Shown here piece by piece: positions 21,738 through 35,400 of a DNA stretch of 64,000 nt. Numbering within the stretch: the stretch's first letter is position 1; every line of letters starts with the position of its first letter. Below the pieces are notes generated by a model. It was not told where the DNA came from. It made no database searches and was given only the letters and a program-made list of their open reading frames with translations. The position numbers and the translations under genes were made by a program. Source of the DNA: Crossaster papposus (lineage: Eukaryota; Echinodermata; Asteroidea; Velatida; Solasteridae); assembly GCA_037893245.1 (NCBI GenBank), contig JBAIAA010000413.1, positions 868,001-932,000 on the forward strand, read 5' to 3'.

Positions 21738-24167
21738 ATGCTATATTTACACAATCCCACCATTTCTTTCACCAAACGGCATCCGTTTTCAAAAGAAATT
21801 GTGGGGGCACTTTTAATGCAAATGAGCTAGCGTAGAAATGTTCCTTACAATTAGGGTGGTGCACCCTATAGGGTGCACCTGCCTAATTCAAGTCCCATTG
21901 AAAAGAGTGTAAAATCAACAATGTTCACGACCAAGTTTCTTGCACACCGACATCACTGGGGTTTCTCAAACAACAATCAGATTATTGTCTTGGTCTTTAT
22001 CTTTCCATTTCTTTTCAATTTTTAGTAGGTTAGCCAATTACATTTTTTAATATTCACACCGAAAGAAACACACCTCCCGAAAAGTGATACTTCCCGAGCC
22101 TGCAAGCAGCCATTTTACAAATGGCATCCCTCCACGTTCTAGGGCAATTAGGACCCATTTTTCAACCGTAATTTTGTCAAGTCTGCCCTCGGATTGAAGC
22201 TCAAAAACCAGGGAGTTGATCCAATGCTATATTTACACAATCCCACCATTTCTTTCACCAAACGGCATCCGTTTTCAAAAGAAATTGTGGGGGCACTTTT
22301 AATGCAAATGAGCTAGCGTAGAAATGTTCCTTACAATTAGGGTGGTGCACCCTATAGGGTGCACCTGCCTAATTCAAGTCCCATGGAAAACAGTGTAAAA
22401 TCAACAATGTTCACGACCAAGTTTCTTGCACACCGACATCACTGGGGTTTCTCAAACAACAATCAGATTATTGTCTTGGTCTTTATCTTTCCATTTCTTT
22501 TAAATTTTTAGTAGGTTAGCCAATTACATTTTTTAATATTCACACCGAAAGAAACACACCTCCCGAAAAGTGATACTTCCCGAGCCTGCAAGCAGCCATT
22601 TTACAAATGGCATCCCTCCACGTTCTAGGGCAATTAGGACCCATTTTTCAACCGTAATTTTGTCAAGTCTGCCCTCAGATTGAAACTTAAAAACCAGGGA
22701 GTTGATCCAATGCTATATTTACACAATCCCACCATTTCTTTCACCAAACGGCATCCGTTTTCAAAAGAAATTGTGGGGGCACTTTTAATGCAAATGAGCT
22801 AGCGTAGAAATGTTCCTTACAATTAGGGTGGTGCACCCTATAGGGTGCACCTGCCTAATTCAAGTCCCATTGAAAAGAGTGTAAAATCAACAATGTTCAC
22901 GACCAAGTTTCTTGCACACCGACATCACTGGGGTTTCTCAAACAACAATCAGATTATTGTCTTGGTCTTTATCTTTCCATTTCTTTTCAATTTTTAGTAG
23001 GTTAGCCAATTACATTTTTTAATATTCACACCGAAAGAAACACACCTCCCGAAAAGTGATACTTCCCGAGCCTGCAAGCAGCCATTTTACAAATGGCATC
23101 CCTCCACGTTCTAGGGCAATTAGGACCCATTTTTCAACCGTAATTTTGTCAAGTCTGCCCTCAGATTGAAGCTCAAAAACCAGGGAGTTGATCCTATGCT
23201 ATATTTACACAATCCCACCATTTCTTTCACCAAACGGCATCCGTTTTCAAAAGAAATTGTGGGGGCACTTTTAATGCAAATGAGCTAGCGTAGAAATGTT
23301 CCTTACAATTAGGGTGGTGCACCCTATAGGGTGCACCTGCCTAATTCAAGTCCCATTGAAAACAGTGTAAAATCAACAATGTTCACGACCAAGTTTCTTG
23401 CACACCGACATCACTGGGGTTTCTCAAACAACAATCAGATTATTGTCTTGGTCTTTATCTTTCCATTTCTTTTCAATTTTTAGTAGGTTAGCCAATTACA
23501 TTTTTTAATATTCACACCGAAAGAAACACACCTCCCGAAAAGTGATACTTCCCGAGCCTGCAAGCAGCCATTTTACAAATGGCATCCCTCCACGTTCTAG
23601 GGCAATTAGGACCCATTTTTCAACCGTAATTTTGTCAAGTCTGCACTCGGATTGAAGCTCAAAAACCAGGGAGTTGATCCAATGCTATATTTACACAATC
23701 CCACCATTTCTTTCACCAAACGGCATCCGTTTTCAAAAGAAATGGTGGGGGCACTTTTAATGCAAATGAGCTAGCGTAGAAATGTTCCTTACAATTAGGG
23801 TGGTGCACCCTATAGGGTGCACCTGCCTAATTCAAGTCCCATTGAAAACAGTGTAAAATCAACAATGTTCACGACCAAGTTTCTTGCACACCGACATCAC
23901 TGGGGTTTCTCAAACAACAATCAGATTATTGTCTTGATCTTTATCTTTCCATTTCTTTTCAATTTTTAGTAGGTTAGCCAATTACATTTTTTAATATTCA
24001 CACCAAATGAAACACACCTCCCGAAAAGTGATACTTCCCGAGCCTGCAAGCAGCCATTTTACAAATGGCATCCCTCCACGTTCTAGGGCAATTAGGACCC
24101 ATTTTTCAACCGTAATTTTGTCAAGTCTGCCCTCAGATTGAAGCTCAAAAACCAGGGAGTTGATCCT
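21738..24167 (+). repeat. 2430-bp 5-mer higher-order repeat, copy 3
   Basis: Starts 21738, 22224, 22710, 23196, 23682; same five types in the same order, including CACCAAATG in the fifth. Private changes: CTTTTAAATTT and GAAACTTAAA in the second unit, CTGCACTCGG in the fourth. Confidence 0.93.
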
Positions 24168-25625
24168 ATGCTATATTTACACAATCCCACCATTTCTTTC
24201 ACCAAACGGCATCCGTTTTCAAAAGAAATTGTGGGGGCACTTTTAATGCAAATGAGCTAGCGTAGAAATGTTCCTTACAATTAGCGTGGTGCACCCTATA
24301 GGGTGCACCTGCCTAATTCAAGTCCCATTGAAAAGAGTGTAAAATCAACAATGTTCACGACCAAGTTTCTTGCACACCGACATCACTGGGGTTTCTCAAA
24401 CAACAATCAGATTATTGTCTTGGTCTTTATCTTTCCATTTCTTTTCAATTTTTAGTAGGTTAGCCAATTACATTTTTTAATATTCACACCGAAAGAAACA
24501 CACCTCCCGAAAAGTGATACTTCCCGAGCCTGCAAGCAGCCATTTTACAAATGGCATCCCTCCACGTTCTAGGGCAATTAGGACCCATTTTTCAACCGTA
24601 ATTTTGTCAAGTCTGCCCTCGGATTGAAGCTCAAAAACCAGGGAGTTGATCCAATGCTATATTTACACAATCCCACCATTTCTTTCACCAAACGGCATCC
24701 GTTTTCAAAAGAAATTGTGGGGGCACTTTTAATGCAAATGAGCTAGCGTAGAAATGTTCCTTACAATTAGGGTGGTGCACCCTATAGGGTGCACCTGCCT
24801 AATTCAAGTCCCATTGAAAAGAGTGTAAAATCAACAATGTTCACGACCAAGTTTCTTGCACACCGACATCACTGGGGTTTCTCAAACAACAATCAGATTA
24901 TTGTCTTGGTCTTTATCTTTCCATTTCTTTTCAATTTTTAGTAGGTTAGCCAATTACATTTTTTAATATTCACACCGAAAGAAACACACCTCCCGAAAAG
25001 TGATACTTCCCGAGCCTGCAAGCAGCCATTTTACAAATGGCATCCCTCCACGTTCTAGGGCAATTAGGACCCATTTTTCAACCGTAATTTTGTCAAGTCT
25101 GCCCTCAGATTGAAGCTCAAAAACCAGGGAGTTGATCCTATGCTATATTTACACAATCCCACCATTTCTTTCACCAAACGGCATCCGTTTTCAAAAGAAA
25201 TTGTGGGGGCACTTTTAATGCAAATGAGCTAGCGTAGAAATGTTCCTTACAATTAGGGTGGTGCACCCTATAGGGTGCACCTGCCTAATTCAAGTCCCAT
25301 GGAAAACAGTGTAAAATCAACAATGTTCACGACCAAGTTTCTTGCACACCGACATCACTGGGGTTTCTCAAACAACAATCAGATTATTGTCTTGGTCTTT
25401 ATATTTCCATTTCTTTTCAATTTTTAGTAGGTTAGCCAATTACATTTTTTAATATTCACACCGAAAGAAACACACCTCCCGAAAAGTGATACTTCCCGAG
25501 CCTGCAAGCAGCCATTTTACAAATGGCATCCCTCCACGTTCTAGGGCAATTAGGACCCATTTTTCAACCGTAATTTTGTCAAGTCTGCCCTCAGATTGAA
25601 GCTCAAAAACCAGGGAGTTGATCCA
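24168..25625 (+). repeat. three monomers after the 5-mer block
   Basis: 24168 (class 1, CTCGG/GATCCA) looks like the first unit of a fourth 5-mer, with TTAGCGTGG altering the outer palindrome arm. 24654 (class 1, CTCAG/GATCCT) matches a third unit, so the class 3 unit between is missing. 25140 is class 3 with TATATTTCC and begins the next pattern. Confidence 0.85.
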
Positions 25626-28600
25626 ATGCTATATTTACACAATCCCACCATTTCTTTCACCAAACAGCATCCGTTTTCAAAAGAAATTGTGGGTGCACTT
25701 TTAATGCAAATGAGCTAGCGTAGAAATGTTCCTTACAATTAGGGTGGTGCACCCTATAGGGTGCACCTGCCTAATTCAAGTCCCATTGAAAAGAGTGTAA
25801 CATCAACAATGTTCACGACCAAGTTTCTTGCACACCGACATCACTGGGGTTTCTCAAACAACAATCAGATTATTGTCTTGGTCTTTATCTTTCCATTTCT
25901 TTTCAATTTTTAGTAGGTTAGCCAATTACATTTTTTAATATTCACACCGAAAGAAACACACCTCCCGAAAAGTGATACTTCCCGAGCCTGCAAGCAGCCA
26001 TTTTACAAATGGCATCCCTCCACGTTCTAGGGCAATTAGGACCCATTTTTCAACCGTAATTTTGTCAAGTCTGCCCTCAGATTGAAGCTCAAAAACCAGG
26101 GAGTTGATCCTATGCTATATTTACACAATCCCACCATTTCTTTCACCAAACGGCATCCGTTTTCAAAAGAAATTGTGGGGGCACTTTTAATGCAAATGAG
26201 CTAGCGTAGAAATGTTCCTTACAATTAGGGTGGTGCACCCTATAGGGTGCACCTGCCTAATTCAAGTCCCATTGAAAAGAGTGTAAAATCAACAATGTTC
26301 ACGACCAAGTTTCTTGCACACCGACATCACTGGGGTTTCTCAAACAACAATCAGATTATTGTCTTGATCTTTATCTTTCCATTTCTTTTCAATTTTTAGT
26401 AGGTTAGCCAATTACATTTTTTAATATTCACACCAAAAGAAACACACCTCCCGAAAAGTGATACTTCCCGAGCCTGCAAGCAGCCATTTTACAAATGGCA
26501 TCCCTCCACGTTCTAGGGCAATTAGGACCCATTTTTCAACCGTAATTTTGTCAAGTCTGCCCTCAGATTGAAGCTCAAAAACCAGGGAGTTGATCCTATG
26601 CTATATTTACACAATCCCACCATTTCTTTCACCAAACGGCATCCGTTTTCAAAAGAAATTGTGGGGGCACTTTTAATGCAAATGAGCTAGCGTAGAAATG
26701 TTCCTTACAATTAGGGTGGTGCACCCTATAGGGTGCACCTGCCTAATTCAAGTCCCATTGAAAAGAGTGTAAAATCAACAATGTTCACGACCAAGTTTCT
26801 TGCACACCGACATCACTGGGGTTTCTCAAACAACAATCAGATTATTGTCTTGGTCTTTATCTTTCCATTTCTTTTCAATTTTTAGTAGGTTAGCCAATTA
26901 CATTTTTTAATATTCACACCGAAAGAAACACACCTCCCGAAAAGTGATACTTCCCGAGCCTGCAAGCAGCCATTTTACAAATGGCATCCCTCCACGTTCT
27001 AGGGCAATTAGGACCCATTTTTCAACCGTAATTTTGTCAAGTCTGCCCTCAGATTGAAGCTCAAAAACCAGGGAGTTGATCCAATGCTATATTTACACAA
27101 TCCCACCATTTCTTTCACCAAACAGCATCCGTTTTCAAAAGAAATTGTGGGTGCACTTTTAATGCAAATGAGCTAGCGTAGAAATGTTCCTTACAATTAG
27201 GGTGGTGCACCCTATAGGGTGCACCTGCCTAATTCAAGTCCCATTGAAAAGAGTGTAACATCAACAATGTTCACGACCAAGTTTCTTGCACACCGACATC
27301 ACTGGGGTTTCTCAAACAACAATCAGATTATTGTCTTGGTCTTTATCTTTCCATTTCTTTTCAATTTTTAGTAGGTTAGCCAATTACATTTTTTAATATT
27401 CACACCGAAAGAAACACACCTCCCGAAAAGTGATACTTCCCGAGCCTGCAAGCAGCCATTTTACAAATGGCATCCCTCCACGTTCTAGGGCAATTAGGAC
27501 CCATTTTTCAACCGTAATTTTGTCAAGTCTGCCCTCAGATTGAAGCTCAAAAACCAGGGAGTTGATCCTATGCTATATTTACACAATCCCACCATTTCTT
27601 TCACCAAACGGCATCCGTTTTCAAAAGAAATTGTGGGGGCACTTTTAATGCAAATGAGCTAGCGTAGAAATGTTCCTTACAATTAGGGTGGTGCACCCTA
27701 TAGGGTGCACCTGCCTAATTCAAGTCCCATTGAAAAGAGTGTAAAATCAACAATGTTCACGACCAAGTTTCTTGCACACCGACATCACTGGGGTTTCTCA
27801 AACAACAATCAGATTATTGTCTTGATCTTTATCTTTCCATTTCTTTTCAATTTTTAGTAGGTTAGCCAATTACATTTTTTAATATTCACACCAAAAGAAA
27901 CACACCTCCCGAAAAGTGATACTTCCCGAGCCTGCAAGCAGCCATTTTACAAATGGCATCCCTCCACGTTCTAGGGCAATTAGGACCCATTTTTCAACCG
28001 TAATTTTGTCAAGTCTGCCCTCAGATTGAAGCTCAAAAACCAGGGAGTTGATCCTATGCTATATTTACACAATCCCACCATTTCTTTCACCAAACGGCAT
28101 CCGTTTTCAAAAGAAATTGTGGGGGCACTTTTAATGCAAATGAGCTAGCGTAGAAATGTTCCTTACAATTAGGGTGGTGCACCCTATAGGGTGCACCTGC
28201 CTAATTCAAGTCCCATTGAAAAGAGTGTAAAATCAACAATGTTCACGACCAAGTTTCTTGCACACCGACATCACTGGGGTTTCTCAAACAACAATCAGAT
28301 TATTGTCTTGGTCTTTATCTTTCCATTTCTTTTCAATTTTTAGTAGGTTAGCCAATTACATTTTTTAATATTCACACCGAAAGAAACACACCTCCCGAAA
28401 AGTGATACTTCCCGAGCCTGCAAGCAGCCATTTTACAAATGGCATCCCTCCACGTTCTAGGGCAATTAGGACCCATTTTTCAACCGTAATTTTGTCAAGT
28501 CTGCCCTCAGATTGAAGCTCAAAAACCAGGGAGTTGATCCTATGCTATATTTACACAATCCCACCATTTCTTTCACCAAACGGCATCCGTTTTCAAAAGA

Positions 28601-30485
28601 AATTATGGGGGCACTTTTAATGCAAATGAGCTAGCGTAGAAATGTTCCTTACAATTAGGGTGGTGCACCCTATAGGGTGCACCTGCCTAATTCAAGTCCC
28701 ATTGAAAAGAGTGTAAAATCAACAATGTTCACGACCAAGTTTCTTGCACACCGACATCACTGGGGTTTCTCAAACAACAATCAGATTATTGTCTTGGTCT
28801 TTATCTTTCCATTTCTTTTCAATTTTTAGTAGGTTAGCCAATTACATTTTTTAATATTCACACCGAAAGAAACACACCTCCCGAAAAGTGATACTTCCCG
28901 AGCCTGCAAGCAGCCATTTTACAAATGGCATCCCTCCACGTTCTAGGGCAATTAGGACCCATTTTTCAACCGTAATTTTGTCAAGTCTGCCCTCAGATTG
29001 AAGCTCAAAAACCAGGGAGTTGATCCTATGCTATATTTACACAATCCCACCATTTCTTTCACCAAACGGCATCCGTTTTCAAAAGAAATTGTGGGGGCAC
29101 TTTTAATGCAAATGAGCTAGCGTAGAAATGTTCCTTACAATTAGGGTGGTGCACCCTATAGGGTGCACCTGCCTAATTCAAGTCCCATTGAAAAGAGTGT
29201 AAAATCAACAATGTTCACGACCAAGTTTCTTGCACACCGACATCACTGGGGTTTCTCAAACAACAATCAGATTATTGTCTTGATCTTTATCTTTCCATTT
29301 CTTTTCAATTTTTAGTAGGTTAGCCAATTACATTTTTTAATATTCACACCAAAAGAAACACACCTCCCGAAAAGTGATACTTCCCGAGCCTGCAAGCAGC
29401 CATTTTACAAATGGCATCCCTCCACGTTCTAGGGCAATTAGGACCCATTTTTCAACCGTAATTTTGTCAAGTCTGCCCTCAGATTGAAGCTCAAAAACCA
29501 GGGAGTTGATCCTATGCTATATTTACACAATCCCACCATTTCTTTCACCAAACGGCATCCGTTTTCAAAAGAAATTGTGGGGGCACTTTTAATGCAAATG
29601 AGCTAGCGTAGAAATGTTCCTTACAATTAGGGTGGTGCACCCTATAGGGTGCACCTGCCTAATTCAAGTCCCATTGAAAAGAGTGTAAAATCAACAATGT
29701 TCACGACCAAGTTTCTTGCACACCGACATCACTGGGGTTTCTCAAACAACAATCAGATTATTGTCTTGGTCTTTATCTTTCCATTTCTTTTCAATTTTTA
29801 GTAGGTTAGCCAATTACATTTTTTAATATTCACACCGAAAGAAACACACCTCCCGAAAAGTGATACTTCCCGAGCCTGCAAGCAGCCATTTTACAAATGG
29901 CATCCCTCCACGTTCTAGGGCAATTAGGACCCATTTTTCAACCGTAATTTTGTCAAGTCTGCCCTCAGATTGAAGCTCAAAAACCAGGGAGTTGATCCTA
30001 TGCTATATTTACACAATCCCACCATTTCTTTCACCAAACGGCATCCGTTTTCAAAAGAAATTGTGGGGGCACTTTTAATGCAAATGAGCTAGCGTAGAAA
30101 TGTTCCTTACAATTAGGGTGGTGCACCCTATAGGGTGCACCTGCCTAATTCAAGTCCCATTGAAAAGAGTGTAAAATCAACAATGTTCACGACCAAGTTT
30201 CTTGCACACCGACATCACTGGGGTTTCTCAAACAACAATCAGATTATTGTCTTGGTCTTTATCTTTCCATTTCTTTTCAATTTTTAGTAGGTTAGCCAAT
30301 TACATTTTTTAATATTCACACCGAAAGAAACACACCTCCCGAAAAGTGATACTTCCCGAGCCTGCAAGCAGCCATTTTACAAATGGCATCCCTCCACGTT
30401 CTAGGGCAATTAGGACCCATTTTTCAACCGTAATTTTGTCAAGTCTGCCCTCAGATTGAAGCTCAAAAACCAGGGAGTTGATCCT
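25626..30485 (+). repeat. ten monomers in a 1458-bp trimer pattern
   Basis: Starts 25626, 26112, 26598, 27084, 27570, 28056, 28542, 29028, 29514, 30000; all class 1. Copies at 25626 and 27084 share CAAACAGCATCC, GTGGGTGCAC and GTAACATCAAC. CTTGATC with CACCAAAAG recurs every third monomer (26112, 27570, 29028), so the trimer period is clear although the first marker set is lost after 27084. The copy at 28542 has a private AAATTATGGGG. Confidence 0.87.
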
Positions 30486-31457
30486 ATGCTATATTTACAC
30501 AATCCCACCATTTCTTTCACCAAACGGCATCCGTTTTCAAAAGAAATTGTGGGGGCACTTTTAATGCAAATGAGCTAGCGTAGAAATGTTCCTTACAATT
30601 AGGGTGGTGCACCCTATAGGGTGCACCTGCCTAATTCAAGTCCCATGGAAAACAGTGTAAAATCAACAATGTTCACGACCAAGTTTCTTGCACACCGACA
30701 TCACTGGGGTTTCTCAAACAACAATCAGATTATTGTCTTGGTCTTTATATTTCCATTTCTTTTCAATTTTTAGTAGGTTAGCCAATTACATTTTTTAATA
30801 TTCACACCGAAAGAAACACACCTCCCGAAAAGTGATACTTCCCGAGCCTGCAAGCAGCCATTTTACAAATGGCATCCCTCCACGTTCTAGGGCAATTAGG
30901 ACCCATTTTTCAACCGTAATTTTGTCAAGTCTGCCCTCAGATTGAAGCTCAAAAACCAGGGAGTTGATCCAATGCTATATTTACACAATCCCACCATTTC
31001 TTTCACCAAACAGCATCCGTTTTCAAAAGAAATTGTGGGTGCACTTTTAATGCAAATGAGCTAGCGTAGAAATGTTCCTTACAATTAGGGTGGTGCACCC
31101 TATAGGGTGCACCTGCCTAATTCAAGTCCCATTGAAAAGAGTGTAACATCAACAATGTTCACGACCAAGTTTCTTGCACACCGACATCACTTGGGTTTCT
31201 CAAACAACAATCAGATTATTGTCTTGGTCTTTATCTTTCCATTTCTTTTCAATTTTTAGTAGGTTAGCCAATTACATTTTTTAATATTCACACCGAAAGA
31301 AACACACCTCCCGAAAAGTGATACTTCCCGAGCCTGCAAGCAGCCATTTTACAAATGGCATCCCTCCACGTTCTAGGGCAATTAGGACCCATTTTTCAAC
31401 CGTAATTTTGTCAAGTCTGCCCTCAGATTGAAGCTCAAAAACCAGGGAGTTGATCCT
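30486..31457 (+). repeat. 972-bp dimer, copy 1
   Basis: Class 3 monomer with TATATTTCC and GATCCA, followed by a class 1 monomer with CAAACAGCATCC, GTGGGTGCAC, GTAACATCAAC and CACTTGGGTTT. The last marker separates this pair and its neighbour from the older pair at 25140-26111. Confidence 0.92.
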
Positions 31458-32429
31458 ATGCTATATTTACACAATCCCACCATTTCTTTCACCAAACGGC
31501 ATCCGTTTTCAAAAGAAATTGTGGGGGCACTTTTAATGCAAATGAGCTAGCGTAGAAATGTTCCTTACAATTAGGGTGGTGCACCCTATAGGGTGCACCT
31601 GCCTAATTCAAGTCCCATGGAAAACAGTGTAAAATCAACAATGTTCACGACCAAGTTTCTTGCACACCGACATCACTGGGGTTTCTCAAACAACAATCAG
31701 ATTATTGTCTTGGTCTTTATATTTCCATTTCTTTTCAATTTTTAGTAGGTTAGCCAATTACATTTTTTAATATTCACACCGAAAGAAACACACCTCCCGA
31801 AAAGTGATACTTCCCGAGCCTGCAAGCAGCCATTTTACAAATGGCATCCCTCCACGTTCTAGGGCAATTAGGACCCATTTTTCAACCGTAATTTTGTCAA
31901 GTCTGCCCTCAGATTGAAGCTCAAAAACCAGGGAGTTGATCCAATGCTATATTTACACAATCCCACCATTTCTTTCACCAAACAGCATCCGTTTTCAAAA
32001 GAAATTGTGGGTGCACTTTTAATGCAAATGAGCTAGCGTAGAAATGTTCCTTACAATTAGGGTGGTGCACCCTATAGGGTGCACCTGCCTAATTCAAGTC
32101 CCATTGAAAAGAGTGTAACATCAACAATGTTCACGACCAAGTTTCTTGCACACCGACATCACTTGGGTTTCTCAAACAACAATCAGATTATTGTCTTGGT
32201 CTTTATCTTTCCATTTCTTTTCAATTTTTAGTAGGTTAGCCAATTACATTTTTTAATATTCACACCGAAAGAAACACACCTCCCGAAAAGTGATACTTCC
32301 CGAGCCTGCAAGCAGCCATTTTACAAATGGCATCCCTCCACGTTCTAGGGCAATTAGGACCCATTTTTCAACCGTAATTTTGTCAAGTCTGCCCTCAGAT
32401 TGAAGCTCAAAAACCAGGGAGTTGATCCT
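31458..32429 (+). repeat. 972-bp dimer, copy 2
   Basis: Repeats 30486-31457 with all of its rare markers, including CACTTGGGTTT. I saw no difference by eye, so this is one of the most recent duplications in the window. Confidence 0.92.
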
Positions 32430-35400
32430 ATGCTATATTTACACAATCCCACCATTTCTTTCACCAAACGGCATCCGTTTTCAAAAGAAATTGTGGGGGC
32501 ACTTTTAATGCAAATGAGCTAGCGTAGAAATGTTCCTTACAATTAGGGTGGTGCACCCTATAGGGTGCACCTGCCTAATTCAAGTCCCATTGAAAAGAGT
32601 GTAAAATCAACAATGTTCACGACCAAGTTTCTTGCACACCGACATCACTGGGGTTTCTCAAACAACAATCAGATTATTGTCTTGATCTTTATCTTTCCAT
32701 TTCTTTTCAATTTTTAGTAGGTTAGCCAATTACATTTTTTAATATTCACACCAAAAGAAACACACCTCCCGAAAAGTGATACTTCCCGAGCCTGCAAGCA
32801 GCCATTTTACAAATGGCATCCCTCCACGTTCTAGGGCAATTAGGACCCATTTTTCAACCGTAATTTTGTCAAGTCTGCCCTCAGATTGAAGCTCAAAAAC
32901 CAGGGAGTTGATCCTATGCTATATTTACACAATCCCACCATTTCTTTCACCAAACGGCATCCGTTTTCAAAAGAAATTGTGGGGGCACTTTTAATGCAAA
33001 TGAGCTAGCGTAGAAATGTTCCTTACAATTAGGGTGGTGCACCCTATAGGGTGCACCTGCCTAATTCAAGTCCCATTGAAAACAGTGTAAAATCAACAAT
33101 GTTCACGACCAAGTTTCTTGCACACCGACATCACTGGGGTTTCTCAAACAACAATCAGATTATTGTCTTGGTCTTTATCTTTCCATTTCTTTTCAATTTT
33201 TAGTAGGTTAGCCAATTACATTTTTTAATATTCACACCGAAAGAAACACACCTCCCGAAAAGTGATACTTCCCGAGCCTGCAAGCAGCCATTTTACAAAT
33301 GGCATCCCTCCACGTTCTAGGGCAATTAGGACCCATTTTTCAACCGTAATTTTGTCAAGTCTGCCCTCGGATTGAAGCTCAAAAACCAGGCAGTTGATCC
33401 AATGCTATATTTACACAATCCCACCATTTCTTTCACCAAACGGCATCCGTTTTCAAAAGAAATTGTGGGGGCACTTTTAATGCAAATGAGCTAGCGTAGA
33501 AATGTTCCTTACAATTAGGGTGGTGCACCCTATAGGGTGCACCTGCCTAATTCAAGTCCCATTGAAAAGAGTGTAAAATCAACAATGTTCACGACCAAGT
33601 TTCTTGCACACCGACATCACTGGGGTTTCTCAAACAACAATCAGATTATTGTCTTGGTCTTTATCTTTCCATTTCTTTTCAATTTTTAGTAGGTTAGCCA
33701 ATTACATTTTTTAATATTCACACCGAAAGAAACACACCTCCCGAAAAGTGATACTTCCCGAGCCTGCAAGCAGCCATTTTACAAATGGCATCCCTCCACG
33801 TTCTAGGGCAATTAGGACCCATTTTTCAACCGTAATTTTGTCAAGTCTGCCCTCAGATTGAAGCTCAAAAACCAGGGAGTTGATCCTATGCTATATTTAC
33901 ACAATCCCACCATTTCTTTCACCAAACGGCATCCGTTTTCAAACGAAATTGTGGGGGCACTTTTAATGCAAATGAGCTAGCGTAGAAATGTTCCTTACAA
34001 TTAGGGTGGTGCACCCTATAGGGTGCACCTGCCTAATTCAAGTCCCATTGAAAAGAGTGTAAAATCAACAATGTTCACGACCAAGTTTCTTGCACACCGA
34101 CATCACTGGGGTTTCTCAAACAACAATCAGATTATTGTCTTGGTCTTTATCTTTCCATTTCTTTTCAATTTTTAGTAGGTTAGCCAATTACATTTTTTAA
34201 TATTCACACCGAAAGAAACACACCTCCCGAAAAGTGATACTTCCCGAGCCTGCAAGCAGCCATTTTACAAATGGCATCCCTCCACGTTCTAGGGCAATTA
34301 GGACCCATTTTTCAACCGTAATTTTGTCAAGTCTGCCCTCAGATTGAAGCTCAAAAACCAGGGAGTTGATCCTATGCTATATTTACACAATCCCACCATT
34401 TCTTTCACCAAACGGCATCCGTTTTCAAAAGAAATTGTGGGGGCACTTTTAATGCAAATGAGCTAGCGTAGAAATGTTCCTTACAATTAGGGTGGTGCAC
34501 CCTATAGGGTGCACCTGCCTAATTCAAGTCCCATTGAAAAGAGTGTAAAATCAACAATGTTCACGACCAAGTTTCTTGCACACCGACATCACTGGGGTTT
34601 CTCAAACAACAATCAGATTATTGTCTTGGTCTTTATCTTTCCATTTCTTTTCAATTTTTAGTAGGTTAGCCAATTACATTTTTTAATATTCACACCGAAA
34701 GAAACACACCTCCCGAAAAGTGATACTTCCCGAGCCTGCAAGCAGCCATTTTACAAATGGCATCCCTCCACGTTCTAGGGCAATTAGGACCCATTTTTCA
34801 ACCGTAATTTTGTCAAGTCTGCCCTCAGATTGAAGCTCAAAAACCAGGGAGTTGATCCTATGCTATATTTACACAATCCCACCATTTCTTTCACCAAACG
34901 GCATCCGTTTTCAAAAGAAATTGTGGGGGCACTTTTAATGCAAATGAGCTAGCGTAGAAATGTTCCTTACAATTAGGGTGGTGCACCCTATAGGGTGCAC
35001 CTGCCTAATTCAAGTCCCATGGAAAACAGTGTAAAATCAACAATGTTCACGACCAAGTTTCTTGCACACCGACATCACTGGGGTTTCTCAAACAACAATC
35101 AGATTATTGTCTTGGTCTTTATATTTCCATTTCTTTTCAATTTTTAGTAGGTTAGCCAATTACATTTTTTAATATTCACACCGAAAGAAACACACCTCCC
35201 GAAAAGTGATACTTCCCGAGCCTGCAAGCAGCCATTTTACAAATGGCATCCCTCCACGTTCTAGGGCAATTAGGACCCATTTTTCAACCGTAATTTTGTC
35301 AAGTCTGCCCTCAGATTGAAGCTCAAAAACCAGGGAGTTGATCCTATGCTATATTTACACAATCCCACCATTTCTTTCACCAAACGGCATCCGTTTTCAA

